Origin: Loktanella sp. M215
GTDB taxonomy: Bacteria > Pseudomonadota > Alphaproteobacteria > Rhodobacterales > Rhodobacteraceae
Assembly: GCF_021735925.1 (NCBI RefSeq)
Contig: NZ_WMEA01000001.1
Location: forward strand, 1,332,001 to 1,396,000
Direction: 5' to 3'
DNA: 64,000 nt
The notes under the pieces were generated by a model. It was not told the origin of the DNA. It saw nothing but the letters and a program-made list of their open reading frames with translations, and did not search any database. Position numbers and translations under genes: made by a program. Positions 19,844-29,492 of this stretch are shown here, in pieces (position 1 is the first letter of the stretch; each line of letters starts with the position of its first letter).

Positions 19844-20699
19844 CCACGGCATGGTGGGATCGTCCCAGCGCAGTCGCGTGGTGGCTCACATCTTTCTGAT
19901 CCTCGGCGTGCTGATCGTGGCCTTCCCGATCTATTACGTCGTCATCGCCTCGACCCATACGCTGCAGACCATCCTGCGCCCGCCGTTGCCGCTGTTGCCG
20001 GGGGCCGAAGGCCCTGCGAACTACGGCGAGGCCATTTCGGGCGGCATCGGGCGGATTGGCGGGGTCAGCGTTGGGCGGCTGCTGGCGAATACGGCCATCG
20101 TCGCGGTCGGGATCGCGGTGGGCAAGATCATCATCTCGATGGCGTCGGCCTATGCGATGGTCTTCTTTCGGTTTCCGTTCCGCATGGCCTGCTTCTGGCT
20201 GATCTTCATCACGCTGATGCTGCCGGTCGAGGTGCGGATCATGCCGACCTACAAGGTCATGGTGCAGCTGCACCTGATCGACACCTACGCGGGCCTGATC
20301 CTGCCGCTGATCGCCTCGGCCACGGCGACCCTGCTGTTCCGCCAGTTCTTCATGACGATCCCGAACGAGCTGCTGGAGGCGGCCCGCGTCGATGGGGCAG
20401 GGCCGTGGCGGTTCTTCAAGGATATTCTGTTGCCGCTGTCGACGACAAACATCGCGGCGCTGTTCGTGATCCTGTTCATCTACGGATGGACGCAATACCT
20501 GTGGCCGCTGCTGGTCACCAATTCCAATTCGATGAACACCATCGTCATCGCCCTGCGCAAGATGATCTCTTTCGCAGATGCGGATACGCCGTGGAACCTT
20601 GTCATGGTGACGGCGGTGCTGGCGATCCTGCCGCCCGTGCTGGTCGTGGTGCTGATGCAGCGTTGGTTCGTCAAAGGCCTTGTGGAGACTGAAAAGTAA
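19836..20699 (+). CDS. ugpE: sn-Glycerol-3-phosphate ABC permease UgpE
   Basis: A 287-aa MalG-type permease. The start at ATG 19836 has CGGAGGG seven to thirteen bases upstream. The coupling loop is [20 protein letters not shown], and VEVRIMPTY and [11 protein letters not shown] are typical of UgpE. The last base of its stop codon is the first base of the ugpC ATG. Confidence 0.93.
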   Translation: MADHGMVGSSQRSRVVAHIFLILGVLIVAFPIYYVVIASTHTLQTILRPPLPLLPGAEGPANYGEAISGGIGRIGGVSVGRLLANTAIVAVGIAVGKIIISMASAYAMVFFRFPFRMACFWLIFITLMLPVEVRIMPTYKVMVQLHLIDTYAGLILPLIASATATLLFRQFFMTIPNELLEAARVDGAGPWRFFKDILLPLSTTNIAALFVILFIYGWTQYLWPLLVTNSNSMNTIVIALRKMISFADADTPWNLVMVTAVLAILPPVLVVVLMQRWFVKGLVETEK

Positions 20700-21769
20700 T
20701 GGCGACGATTTCCCTGCGCGACGTGCGCAAGACCTATGCCAAGCAAGAGGTCATCCACGGCGTGTCCATCGACGTGCCCGACGGCGAATTCGTCGTGATC
20801 GTCGGCCCCTCCGGCTGCGGCAAGTCCACCCTGCTGCGCATGGTCGCGGGGCTTGAGGCAATCACCAGCGGCGAGATCGACATTGGCGGCCGCGTCGTCA
20901 ACGATCTGGAACCCCGCGCGCGGGATATCGCGATGGTGTTCCAGAACTACGCGCTTTACCCGCACATGACGGTTTTTGACAACATGGCCTACGGGCTGAA
21001 GATCGCGAACATGCCTAAGGCCGAGATCAAGGCGCGGGTGGATAAGGCGGCTGCCATGCTGAACCTGTCGGACTTCCTTGACCGCAAGCCGCGCGCCCTG
21101 TCCGGCGGTCAGCGCCAGCGGGTCGCCATGGGCCGCGCACTGGTGCGCGACCCGGCGGCGTTCCTTTTCGACGAGCCGCTGTCGAACCTCGACGCCAAGC
21201 TGCGGGTCCAGATGCGTCTGCAGATCAAGGAAATGCAGCGCACGGTCGGCACCACCTCGCTTTACGTCACCCATGACCAGACCGAGGCGATGACGCTGGC
21301 CGACCGGCTGATCGTGATGAATGCGGGTGTGGCCGAACAGATCGACACACCGATGGCGATCTATGACCGGCCCGCCAATGTTTTTGTGGCCGGTTTCATC
21401 GGGTCGCCTGCGATGAACTTCGTCAACGGAACGCTTGGGACTGAAGGCCTGCTTGTGGCCAGTGGCCAGACGATCGCGCTGCCCGTAGCAGCGGGTCATC
21501 AGGGCAGACGGGTCACGGTCGGTTTACGGCCCGAACACCTGACGACGGTCGAGGCGAGCCATGCCGGTGCACTGCCGCTGCGGGTACGCGCGGTCGAAAC
21601 GCTGGGGGCCGACGCCTATGCCCATACGGTCCTGCAGGATGACCCTGCGGTGGAACTCGTCGTCCGCGTGCCGGGCGCACGGCGGCTGACCGAGGGCGAG
21701 ACGCTGCATGTCGTGCCAGAACCGGACAGTGTCCATCTGTTCGACGCAACCTCTGGCGCGCGGATCTGA
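20699..21769 (+). CDS. ugpC: sn-Glycerol-3-phosphate ABC ATPase UgpC
   Basis: A 356-aa CUT1 ATPase. Walker A is GPSGCGKST (36-44), Q-loop [11 protein letters not shown], signature LSGGQRQR, Walker [13 protein letters not shown]-loop [12 protein letters not shown], then a C-terminal TOBE domain (about 240-350). All catalytic motifs are canonical, unlike the glpS/glpT pair. It is the last gene of the ugp operon and ends 15 bp before the convergent helicase gene. Confidence 0.94.
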   Translation: MATISLRDVRKTYAKQEVIHGVSIDVPDGEFVVIVGPSGCGKSTLLRMVAGLEAITSGEIDIGGRVVNDLEPRARDIAMVFQNYALYPHMTVFDNMAYGLKIANMPKAEIKARVDKAAAMLNLSDFLDRKPRALSGGQRQRVAMGRALVRDPAAFLFDEPLSNLDAKLRVQMRLQIKEMQRTVGTTSLYVTHDQTEAMTLADRLIVMNAGVAEQIDTPMAIYDRPANVFVAGFIGSPAMNFVNGTLGTEGLLVASGQTIALPVAAGHQGRRVTVGLRPEHLTTVEASHAGALPLRVRAVETLGADAYAHTVLQDDPAVELVVRVPGARRLTEGETLHVVPEPDSVHLFDATSGARI

Positions 21770-21784
21770 AGCTGAGCAACGCCG

Positions 21785-23464
21785 TCAGGACGCCTTGCGC
21801 GTCTTGGCGGCGCGGGGCGTCATGCCGATGTGATGTTTCAGGATGTGACGATAGAGGCCGATCCCAAGGCGCGACATCTGACCCGACTGCTCTGTCCCGT
21901 CCAGCGTGCCAAAGCCGCGGATATCGCGGTCCTTGCGGGCGATGCGGAAACCGGCGCCGATCTCTGACATCTCGCAAAAGGCCGTCAAGCGGTCGGCGGC
22001 TTCGCCGGGTGTGTCGAGGTCGATGCCGGTCATCAGCAGCATGTGGGCGGGCAGTTGGCTGCGTCCGATCCGGCCACGCAACTGGTGCAGTTGCGACAGG
22101 CCGAACCGGTCGGCGTTCCAGACAGCCATCGTGTTAGCGCGGCCATTGTCCAGACCGCTTTCGATGATCGAAGTCGACAGTAGCACGTCGACATCGCCGT
22201 CCATGAAGGACAGCATCGCGGCGGCCATCTCCTCGTCGGGCATCTGGGCGTGGGCGATGGTATAGGTAAAGCCGACCTTGCGCGTTTTCAGGATCGCATC
22301 CAGTTCGGTGACACCGGCGACGCGGGGGCAGACGATGTAGGATTGGCCGTCGCGTGCGGTCTCAGTCTCGACCGCCTGCAGCACGGCGTCGACATCGCGG
22401 GCGCACAGCCGTGTTTCGACGGGCCTGCGGTTCTTGGGGGCAGTCGCCACGACGGACACATCGACAAGTCCAACCTCTGCCGCCGCCAGCGACCGCGGGA
22501 TCGGCGTGGCGGTCATGCTGAGGACATGCACGCCGGGCGCGAGATGGCGGAGCTGGGTCTTCTGTTCTTCGCCGAACTTCTGTTCCTCGTCGATGATGAC
22601 AAGCGCAAGTGCGGCAAAGGTGATGGCATCGTCCAGCAGCGCCTGCGTGCCGATGACGACAGCGATGGCGCCACTGTTCAGGCCGTCGAGGGTGGCCGCG
22701 CGATCCTCGGCCGTGGTCAGGCGGGAAAGTTCGGCCACCTTGATACCGTGGTCTTCAAGCCTGGTGCGGAAGGTGTTGAAGTGCTGGCGCGCGAGCACTG
22801 TGGTCGGGGCTGCGACGATAACCTGATGGCCGCTCAGCGCCGCTGCGGCGGCGGCTCGCACCGCAACCTCGGTCTTGCCAAAGCCCACATCGCCCACCAG
22901 CAGACGGTCCATCGGCGTCGTCTGTCCCATATCCTGCAACACCGCCCGGATGGCGCGGTCCTGATCCTTGGTGGGTTTGTGGGCAAAGTCGGCCTCGACG
23001 GCGCCGTAAGCCTTGGCCTTCGGTTTCAGGGGCACGGCGTCCGTTGACCGCCGTGCTTCGTCGATCTCGATCATGCGGTCGGCGCTTTCGCGCAGTTCCA
23101 TGATCATCTCGTCGCGCCGCTTCAGCCAGTCGCCGGCCTTTAGCCGATCGAGGGTCAGGCTGTCGGCCGGCGCGCCGAAACGCCAGAAATCCTCGCCCTC
23201 GCGCGCGGGCAGCATCAGCTTGCCGCCATCGCGGTACATGAAGGTGGTCAGGGTCTGGTCGACGTCGCCAATGTCGCAGTCCATGCGACCGTCATAGCGC
23301 GCCAGCCCGTGTTCGAAATGCACGACGGCATCTCCGGGTTCCAGCGCGTCCTCGCCGAACAGCAGGTCGTGGTCCCTGTAATTGAGGTGTGAAAGCGCCA
23401 TGTGGTCCATCCCGTTTGCAGCTGTGCGGTTGAACGCCGGGCGGATTATTTTGATCCCTGTCAT
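21785..23464 (-). CDS. Miniature Mfd-like CarD/RID-helicase protein
   Basis: A 559-aa protein built like the centre of Mfd, the transcription-repair coupling factor. A CarD/RID-like RNA polymerase-interaction domain comes first (PGDAVVHFEHGLARYDG, about 43-59), then a superfamily-2 helicase with GDVGFGKTEVA (191-201), DEEQ (292-295), SMTATPIPR (316-324) and a second RecA domain containing STSIIESGLDN and QLRGRIGRS. It lacks the UvrA-binding N-terminal modules and the C-terminal TRCF domain of full Mfd (about 1150 aa). The first residues are uncertain; ATG codons 18 or 21 codons downstream of 23464 are alternatives. It may translocate on DNA and contact RNA polymerase; its cellular task is unknown to me. 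Confidence 0.8.
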   Translation of the reverse strand: MTGIKIIRPAFNRTAANGMDHMALSHLNYRDHDLLFGEDALEPGDAVVHFEHGLARYDGRMDCDIGDVDQTLTTFMYRDGGKLMLPAREGEDFWRFGAPADSLTLDRLKAGDWLKRRDEMIMELRESADRMIEIDEARRSTDAVPLKPKAKAYGAVEADFAHKPTKDQDRAIRAVLQDMGQTTPMDRLLVGDVGFGKTEVAVRAAAAAALSGHQVIVAAPTTVLARQHFNTFRTRLEDHGIKVAELSRLTTAEDRAATLDGLNSGAIAVVIGTQALLDDAITFAALALVIIDEEQKFGEEQKTQLRHLAPGVHVLSMTATPIPRSLAAAEVGLVDVSVVATAPKNRRPVETRLCARDVDAVLQAVETETARDGQSYIVCPRVAGVTELDAILKTRKVGFTYTIAHAQMPDEEMAAAMLSFMDGDVDVLLSTSIIESGLDNGRANTMAVWNADRFGLSQLHQLRGRIGRSQLPAHMLLMTGIDLDTPGEAADRLTAFCEMSEIGAGFRIARKDRDIRGFGTLDGTEQSGQMSRLGIGLYRHILKHHIGMTPRAAKTRKAS

Positions 23465-23584
23465 GCCACCGCATCGGCGGCTGACTGCGGGTCAGTCAAA
23501 CGGCTTGTAGATTATGCGCAGTTTCGGCGGCCCTGCGGTGGCGCGACGGCCCCCGTCTCGCGTCCCGCGCCAGCATGGATGGGA

Positions 23585-23983
23585 TCAGCCTTCGTCCAGA
23601 ACACGCTCTGTCGGGTTGCAGACCTGCATGGAGATGTCGAGGTAGGCGTTCAGAACGCCTCGAACGTCGTGAAAGTCGATGATCTGCTCTGCCATGCGGG
23701 TGCGGATGTGGTTTTCGACAAGCTGTGCCGCGTGGACCAGATCATCCAGTCCGATCGCGGTGGCGGACCCGATGACCCGGCGCAGAATCGCTGCGGCATC
23801 GCGCATCGCGTCAATGGCTTCGCCGGGATAGCTTGACCGGTCCAGCAGCACCTCGAGTTCGTCATGCCGCGTCCAGTAGATTTGCAGGAACCGCTGTCGG
23901 ACGTCGCCGGTCGCGGGGGGACCTGCGCGGTGCGCCGTCGGTCGCGGCGCCGGTGTGGTGGCTTGCAGTGCTGCTGTCGTCAT
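23585..23983 (-). CDS. Small helical protein resembling an Hpt domain without the phospho-histidine
   Basis: 132 aa, starting at ATG 23983 with GAGGG upstream. After a Pro/Ala-rich tail (1-25) it is all-helical. Residues 63-90 (AAAILRRVIGSATAIGLDDL followed by VHAAQLVE) resemble the core of histidine phosphotransfer domains, but the position expected to hold the phosphorylated His is R68. That suggests either a phosphate-independent binding partner or a different helical bundle. The longer open frame upstream (to 24169) lacks coding character. Low certainty on family, good certainty that it is a gene. Confidence 0.55.
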   Translation of the reverse strand: MTTAALQATTPAPRPTAHRAGPPATGDVRQRFLQIYWTRHDELEVLLDRSSYPGEAIDAMRDAAAILRRVIGSATAIGLDDLVHAAQLVENHIRTRMAEQIIDFHDVRGVLNAYLDISMQVCNPTERVLDEG

Positions 23984-24119
23984 CGTGCTGACCCTCGATC
24001 TTGGTCCTGCGCCGGATCGTGTCGTCCGGTGTTCCTGCCACGAGAGATGTAAGGTTAATATGGCAGGACTTTGGCGCAGGCGGACGCGGGCAAGGCATCT
24101 TACCGACGCTGCTGCAGGG

Positions 24120-26072
24120 TCAGTAAAGGCCCTGAATTTCCAGCGGCAGCTGACGGACTTCCTGTTCACGCAGGATCGTGCGCGGGACGCCCGTCGCGTC
24201 GGCCTGACGCAGCCGGTTCATCCGGTTGGTGGCGGCGGCCTGAATGTCGGCGCGGTCGCGCAGGATTGTCGGGCGCAGGAAGACAAAGAGCGTGCGGCGG
24301 CTTTCGCTGGCGTTGCGGGACTTGAAGAGGTTTCCGAGAACGGGGATGTCGCCCAGACCCGGCACCTTCTGTTCGCTGTTCAGGCGGTCGTCGGTAATCA
24401 GGCCGCCCAGCACGACGGTTCCGCCGTTGTCGGCCATGACGGTCGTGTTGATGACGCGCCGGTTGGTGACCAGATCGGCGGCCCCTTCGACATTGCCGTT
24501 GACCAGAGAGCTGATCTCCTGCTCGATCACCAGCTGCACGACACCGCCCGCGGTGATCCGCGGCACCACGTTCATCGTGATGCCGACATCCTGCCGTTCG
24601 ATGGTGGTGAAGGGCGTCAGCGTGTTGCCATCGGTGGCAAAGCTGCCGGTGCGGAACGGCACGTTCTGGCCCACGACGATGGTGGCGGGTTCGTTATCCA
24701 GCGTGGTCACCGACGGCGTGGACAGCAGCCGCGCGCGGCTGGAATTCGACAGCGCCTGCACCAGCAGGCCAAAGTCGTTGTTGCTGGCGGCCAAGGTGGC
24801 ACCGGTGGACAGCGCGACAGAGGCTGGCGCACCGACGGCGGCCAGCACGCCCTGCAACGACACGCCGCCATTGCTGAACGACGACGCACCCAGTGCGCCC
24901 TGCGCCTGTGTGGTGCCAAAGCCCAGCTGCGCACCCAGTCGTTCGGCCACGTCGCCGGACACCTCGACGATGGCGGCTTCGATCATCACCTGCGGGCGGC
25001 GCTTGTCGAGCGTGTGGATCAACTGCCCGATCTCGGCCACCTGAGCGGATGTGCCGCGCACGATGATGGCGTTCGTCTCGATCGACGGCGTGATCGTGAC
25101 GGCGGGGACGGCGGTCGGCTGGCGGCTGACGGGGGTAAAGACGCCGGCGACCGGGTCGCCGTTTTCGTCCACCGCGGTCGTGTCTGCGGCGGCGCCCACG
25201 TCGGCGGCAATCGGGTTCGTGATGCTTGTGGCGTCGCCCACGGTGCCGCGGATGATGTCCGCGATGATCGCCGCGTCGCCGTATTGCAGGGCAAAGACGC
25301 TGGTCGAAACCTGTGCGCCCGGCGCCTCTGGCGGGCGCACGTCCATGGCCTGTGCCAGTTGGCGAATTTCCTCGATGTCCGCTGGCGAGCCGCGCACCAG
25401 CAGCAGGTTCGCCCCCGCATCGACGCTGAGCCGTGCGCCGGTCCCGGCGGGGCCAAGCACGTCGAGGATCGCCTGCCCGACGGAAGAGGCGTCGGCGGCA
25501 CGGAAGCGGATCACCTCTGCCCGGACCTGCGCGTCGCCGTCGAAGGCATTGGCGATCTGCATGATGCGGTCGACGTTGGCGCGGGTGTCGGTGATGATGA
25601 TCGCGTTGGGATCCTCCACCGCTTCAAGATAGCCGCTTTCGGCCACGAGGGGCCGCAAGACGCGCACCGCCTCGGCCGAGGGCAGGCGGTCGAGGCGCAG
25701 CATCTCGGTCACGACGTCCTGCGCGCCGACGGGCGTGTTGTCGCCGGGGCCGCTAACGGTGCGCTGCTCCGCTTCCGGCACGACCTGCCAGACGGTGCCG
25801 GACTGCACGGCGACAAAGCCGCGCGCGCGCAGGATCGACTGGAACAGGGACCAGACGCCGACGGCGTCCAGCGCCTCGGCGGACACAACGGTCACATTGC
25901 CTGTCAGGGCGGGGTCGAGGATCAGCGTACGCTTGGTGATGTCGGAAATCTGTTCCGCCAGCACCGAGATATCGGCGTCGCGCAGGTTGATCGTATAGGT
26001 ATCCGTCTGCGCCCGCAGTGACGTGACCGTCAGCGACACGATGAGTGCGCAGGATGCAAGAAGGCGCATCAT
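24120..26072 (-). CDS. gspD: Type II secretion secretin GspD
   Basis: A 650-aa outer-membrane secretin with a signal peptide (about 1-21, ending LRA). N0 domain (about 25-95: YTINLRDADISVLAEQIS), three N1-N3 ring-building repeats (about 118-340) and a C-terminal secretin domain carrying VPGLGDIPVLGNLF (about 574-587). It forms the gate through which folded proteins leave the periplasm. Start overlaps the gspC stop. No pilotin gene is recognised nearby, and the short tail after the secretin core (about 50 aa) may be a small S-domain. Confidence 0.93.
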   Translation of the reverse strand: MMRLLASCALIVSLTVTSLRAQTDTYTINLRDADISVLAEQISDITKRTLILDPALTGNVTVVSAEALDAVGVWSLFQSILRARGFVAVQSGTVWQVVPEAEQRTVSGPGDNTPVGAQDVVTEMLRLDRLPSAEAVRVLRPLVAESGYLEAVEDPNAIIITDTRANVDRIMQIANAFDGDAQVRAEVIRFRAADASSVGQAILDVLGPAGTGARLSVDAGANLLLVRGSPADIEEIRQLAQAMDVRPPEAPGAQVSTSVFALQYGDAAIIADIIRGTVGDATSITNPIAADVGAAADTTAVDENGDPVAGVFTPVSRQPTAVPAVTITPSIETNAIIVRGTSAQVAEIGQLIHTLDKRRPQVMIEAAIVEVSGDVAERLGAQLGFGTTQAQGALGASSFSNGGVSLQGVLAAVGAPASVALSTGATLAASNNDFGLLVQALSNSSRARLLSTPSVTTLDNEPATIVVGQNVPFRTGSFATDGNTLTPFTTIERQDVGITMNVVPRITAGGVVQLVIEQEISSLVNGNVEGAADLVTNRRVINTTVMADNGGTVVLGGLITDDRLNSEQKVPGLGDIPVLGNLFKSRNASESRRTLFVFLRPTILRDRADIQAAATNRMNRLRQADATGVPRTILREQEVRQLPLEIQGLY

Positions 26073-26950
26073 TGCAGCGGAAACGACAGGGTCATGGTGC
26101 GGCCATCGCGTTCGACCTCAATCCGGGCCATGCCCGAATTGGCGACCTCGTCATAGAGGGCGCGGTCGCTGTCGACATTGCCGACGGGCTGGCCGTTTAC
26201 CGTTTTCACCAGATCTCCTGCCTGTAGTCCTGCGCGGGTAACTCCGCTGTCGTGATTTTCAGCAATGGTATAGCCATTATCGCCAGCCACCAAACCAATT
26301 TCGTCCAAGACCTGTTTGGGATTTGCCGTGATACGCGCGCGCCACAGGTCGATGTAGTCCTGCGTCGTGACAGGCGGCGGCAGTGCGGCGTCGGGTTCGG
26401 TGTAGTCCTCGGTCGCGGGCGCGGCCGAGATTGCGGCCAGCAGGTCCGCCGGGCTGGGGGTCGTCGCGGGTGCGATGACCCCTTCATCCAGGGTCACCGG
26501 ATCAGCGTTCGGAAAGCCGAGGATCACGCGCTCTGCTCCGACCAGCAGGACGACGTGGTCGGCGTTGACCCGGTCGAGGATGGCAGTGTCGCCAATCTTG
26601 TTGCCGGTCCGAAAGTTTGCGGGCGTGCCGTCCGCGGCGATCAGGGCCATCGATTCGGCCGGATCGTCGCGCAGGACGATGCCCAGCAACGTCAAGTCCG
26701 AAGGTGCTGCCGCCGCCGTCTGCGGCGCCGCGACAGCGCTGCTGCCAAAGGGCGCAAGGGTCAGGATCGGGCCAATGTCGGGGGGCGCTGGCGGTGTGAC
26801 GGCGGCGACAGCAACAGGCGCGGCCGCGGGCAGGGCCGTCGTCTGGCCGCGCAGATGCCATGTCAACGGCGCTGCGGCTACCGCAAGCGACCCCAGAACC
26901 AGAACGGCCACGCCGCCCTGAAGGATCTTGCCCAGCGAAACACGCATCAT
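26069..26950 (-). CDS. gspC: Type II secretion inner-membrane linker GspC
   Basis: A 293-aa protein with one N-terminal membrane helix (about 12-30), a Pro/Ala-rich linker, a homology-region domain (about 85-145: LTLLGIVLRDDPAESMALIA) and a C-terminal PDZ domain (about 210-293: RAGLQAGDLVKTVNGQPVGN). GspC links the inner-membrane platform to the secretin N0 domain and takes part in substrate choice. It overlaps both neighbours (ATGA with gspI; ATG/TGA with gspD). Confidence 0.85.
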   Translation of the reverse strand: MMRVSLGKILQGGVAVLVLGSLAVAAAPLTWHLRGQTTALPAAAPVAVAAVTPPAPPDIGPILTLAPFGSSAVAAPQTAAAAPSDLTLLGIVLRDDPAESMALIAADGTPANFRTGNKIGDTAILDRVNADHVVLLVGAERVILGFPNADPVTLDEGVIAPATTPSPADLLAAISAAPATEDYTEPDAALPPPVTTQDYIDLWRARITANPKQVLDEIGLVAGDNGYTIAENHDSGVTRAGLQAGDLVKTVNGQPVGNVDSDRALYDEVANSGMARIEVERDGRTMTLSFPLQ

Positions 26951-27312
26951 TCCGGACCTGCCAATCGGTAACCGGTTGCAAGATACAGGACAGCGTCGAC
27001 GCTGTCACCCGGGACAGAGACCGAGACGGTGAGCGACTGCAAATCCGCGCCGTCCACGTCCGCCACATCCAGTCCGACGGAAAAGCGGCGTCCCAGCATC
27101 GTGATCTCTGCCTCTGGCGTATCGCCCAATCCGGCCAGAGCCAAAGCGTAATCCGCGGTCCAGCGGGCAGCGGTCCGGTCGGTCAGGGCGCTGATCCGCG
27201 CGGAATGGCCCTCGGTCGCGGTCAGCAGCGAGACGGCGCCGAGCGCCAGCACGGCCATCGCCACTAGCGCCTCGATCAGGGTGAAGCCTGCCTGCGGTGC
27301 GCGTTGCGTCAT
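26947..27312 (-). CDS. gspI: Type II secretion minor pseudopilin GspI
   Basis: A 121-aa protein with the prepilin leader MTQRAPQAG and processing site G^FTLIEALVAMAVLALG, including the conserved Glu at +5. It starts at ATG 27312, overlapping the gspH stop by ATGA; the frame upstream of this is the antisense of gspH. GspI nucleates the pseudopilus tip with GspJ and GspK, which are encoded at 34.4-35.9 kb. Confidence 0.88.
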   Translation of the reverse strand: MTQRAPQAGFTLIEALVAMAVLALGAVSLLTATEGHSARISALTDRTAARWTADYALALAGLGDTPEAEITMLGRRFSVGLDVADVDGADLQSLTVSVSVPGDSVDAVLYLATGYRLAGPE

Positions 27313-27794
27313 GACGCGGGTGCCAGTCGCTGGGCGTTGACGCCGTCGAACTGGACGCGGACGTCCGAGATTTGGCCGCCGCGCAGGGTCACGACCAGCG
27401 GCTGGCCGGTTTCTGGCAGCAGATCGGCGGTGACGACGAAGCGGCCGTCCGATTCGCCCTGCGACAGATCCACGCCGCCGGCCATGGGATGCGGGTCGCC
27501 CAATAGGCTGACCGGGTGCGGCACCCATCCGTCCGGGCCCGGCACTTCGAACCGGTATCCCTGCGGGTCCCAGACGAACGCCACCGGCGCGCCGGTCAGC
27601 AAGGCCTCGTCGGCGGCGCGGTTCAGGCGCGCGGTCAGCAGATCGGTCTCTCGGCCCACGGCGTCGCCACGGTCCGCAGGACCCAGCGACAGGCCGACGG
27701 CCCCGGCCATGACGCCGATCAGGACCAGCACGACAAGCACCTCGACCAAGGTGACGCCAGCCTTGCCCCTGCGTGGCGCGCGCGCGGCCCTCAA
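27309..27794 (-). CDS. gspH: Type II secretion minor pseudopilin GspH
   Basis: A 161-aa protein starting at TTG 27794, which overlaps the gspG stop (TTGA). Prepilin site G^VTLVEVLVVLVLIGV with Glu at +5, after a basic leader. The C-terminal globular part (about 85-161) has the beta-rich pattern of GspH/FimT proteins. The unusual TTG start may lower its output relative to GspG, fitting a minor pilin. Confidence 0.85.
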   Translation of the reverse strand: MRAARAPRRGKAGVTLVEVLVVLVLIGVMAGAVGLSLGPADRGDAVGRETDLLTARLNRAADEALLTGAPVAFVWDPQGYRFEVPGPDGWVPHPVSLLGDPHPMAGGVDLSQGESDGRFVVTADLLPETGQPLVVTLRGGQISDVRVQFDGVNAQRLAPAS

Positions 27795-28267
27795 TTGCCG
27801 GCGGTCGCCTGGCCGTGGGCGATATCCGCCGCAGGCCCGTCGCCCCCCGGCGCGCCATCCGCCCCCAGCGTCACGAGGTCGAAGCCGCCGGTGTCACCCG
27901 GCGAGCGATAGAGATAGCCATTGCCCCAAGGATCGACCGGCAGTTGCGCCAGATAGCCGCCGGCGACCCAGTTGCGCGGTTCCGGCGGGCTGGTTGGACG
28001 GGTGACCAGCGCCTCCAGCCCCTGCGAGGTCGTGGGATAGGTCTGGTTGTCCAGACGGTAGAGTTCCAGCGCCGATCCGATGGCACGGATGTCGGTCTGG
28101 GCGACGGCGACGCGGGCCTCGTCCGGGCGACCGATGACGTTCGGCACGATGATCGCGGCCACCAGCGCGATGATGACGAGCACGACCATCATCTCGATCA
28201 AGGTGACGCCGGCATCGGGCGCGCGACGTTTGGCCGGGCGGGGACGCAGCGGACGCAGCAGGGGCAT
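27791..28267 (-). CDS. gspG: Type II secretion major pseudopilin GspG
   Basis: 158 aa. Prepilin site G^VTLIEMMVVLVIIALVAA, followed by the highly conserved ALELYRLDNQTYPTTSQGLEAL and WGNGYLYRSPG, whose C-terminal loop binds calcium in known GspG. The basic leader is about 20 residues. It leads the leftward gspGHICD block, next to the divergent promoter region. Confidence 0.95.
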   Translation of the reverse strand: MPLLRPLRPRPAKRRAPDAGVTLIEMMVVLVIIALVAAIIVPNVIGRPDEARVAVAQTDIRAIGSALELYRLDNQTYPTTSQGLEALVTRPTSPPEPRNWVAGGYLAQLPVDPWGNGYLYRSPGDTGGFDLVTLGADGAPGGDGPAADIAHGQATAGN

Positions 28268-28343
28268 GAAACTGTTTTCCTTTCGCCAGCGTGGCTCGTA
28301 TGATCATAGCAAGTCTACAGGGTGGGTGAAAAGGAAATAATTC
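28268..28343. promoter_or_regulatory. Divergent promoter region of the type II secretion locus
   Basis: 76 bp between the gspG and gspL starts, noticeably AT-richer than the flanks, with an AAGGAA ribosome binding site for gspL at 28331-28336 and its mirror (AAGGAAAA on the minus strand) before gspG. Two divergent promoters must lie here or slightly inside the genes. I cannot assign -35/-10 hexamers with confidence. Confidence 0.5.
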
Positions 28344-29492
28344 GTGATACCACAAGGGGTTAGCGTCGATCAGGCGGGCTTTGCGGCCCCTGAAGGCGTG
28401 TCTGATCCCCAGTTGAATCTCACGACGACGCCAGAGGTTGCCCGCCCCGGCGGCGAGGCCTTGCAAAGGCGTCTGACCGAGGTGTTGCGCGACGGTGTAC
28501 CGCGCCCGTTTCTGCTGGCCGCAGAGCAGGTGGGCAGTACCCTGATCGTCCTGCCCCGCAGCAGTGCCCGTCAACGCGCGGCGATGCTGACCTTTGCCGC
28601 AGAAGACCGGATTGCCGCCTCTGTCGACCGGACCCGCGTGGCGCCGGGACCGGTCGTGGCCAGTGCCGGTGCGCCGCAGCTGGCCTTTATCGTCGACCGT
28701 GGCGTGCTGGATGCCTGTCCGGTGGCAGCCGACCGCATCCTGCCGGAATACCTTCTGATCCCCCGCCCGGCAGAGGGGTGGGCGGTGTGGCGCGACGCGG
28801 ACCGCTGTGTCGTGCGCGCCGCCGACGGGACGGGTTTTGCGGCCTCTGCCGCCATGTTGCCTTTGCTGTGGACGCGCGCGGGGCAGCCTGCTGTGGCGTC
28901 TTTGGGTGATCCCCTGCCCACGAGTGTGGCATCGGTGCCCGCGATCCCCGCGCCGCCCGATCTGGTTGAACTGGCTTACGGGCTGCCGCGGGTGCGCCCG
29001 GGCGATGCGGCGCGGACGTGGCGGCCTGTCATGGTCGTGGCAGGCGTGCTGGCGCTGGGGCTGATGGCGCATCTGGCCGTGCTTGCCGCCGATGTCGCAG
29101 CCCTGTCGCGGATCGCGGACCGTGCGAAGGTGACGGCGCAGGCGGCCATGGCCGGCCCCTTGCCGGGGATTGCGGTGACGTCTGACGTGGGGCCGATCCT
29201 GGCGCGCCTCGCCCCGACCGTGGCGGCCCCGCAGGGGAGCGCGCTGCTGCCCTTGTTGTCCGACGTGTCCCTGGCGCTGAGCGATGCCGGGGCTGCCGCC
29301 AGCTTTCGCCGGCTGGCGTGGGGTGCGGCAGGGAATGAACTGGTCGTGCTGGTGCAGGCCGCCGATCTGGATGGCCTTCAGGCGGTCGAACGGGGCTTGA
29401 GCGAACGCGGCTTTGCCGTCCGGCCGGGTGCGGCCAGCGCGGGCGATGGCGGGGCAGAGGCGGAAATGCGGATCAGCAGGGCGTCGTCATGA
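28344..29492 (+). CDS. gspL: Type II secretion inner-membrane protein GspL
   Basis: A 382-aa protein with GTG start. The cytoplasmic N-terminal domain (about 1-220) has the actin-like fold features of GspL that bind GspE. A single membrane helix lies at about 228-250, with a periplasmic ferredoxin-like domain to the C-terminus. Sequence similarity is weak, as usual for GspL; the call leans on position (before gspM and gspE) and topology. Confidence 0.8.
   Translation: MIPQGVSVDQAGFAAPEGVSDPQLNLTTTPEVARPGGEALQRRLTEVLRDGVPRPFLLAAEQVGSTLIVLPRSSARQRAAMLTFAAEDRIAASVDRTRVAPGPVVASAGAPQLAFIVDRGVLDACPVAADRILPEYLLIPRPAEGWAVWRDADRCVVRAADGTGFAASAAMLPLLWTRAGQPAVASLGDPLPTSVASVPAIPAPPDLVELAYGLPRVRPGDAARTWRPVMVVAGVLALGLMAHLAVLAADVAALSRIADRAKVTAQAAMAGPLPGIAVTSDVGPILARLAPTVAAPQGSALLPLLSDVSLALSDAGAAASFRRLAWGAAGNELVVLVQAADLDGLQAVERGLSERGFAVRPGAASAGDGGAEAEMRISRASS

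Noticed and set aside
23984..24169. N-terminal extension of the Hpt-like protein
   Set aside because: The added 62 residues are Arg/Ser/Thr-rich without coding character, and ATG 23983 has a good ribosome site.
23955..26021. A long open frame (688 codons) on the strand opposite gspD
   Set aside because: It mirrors the codon pattern of gspD, has no ribosome site or recognisable domain, and gspD is unmistakable. The same applies to long antisense frames at 15515-17512, 41241-43184, 53740-55653 and 57268-58914.
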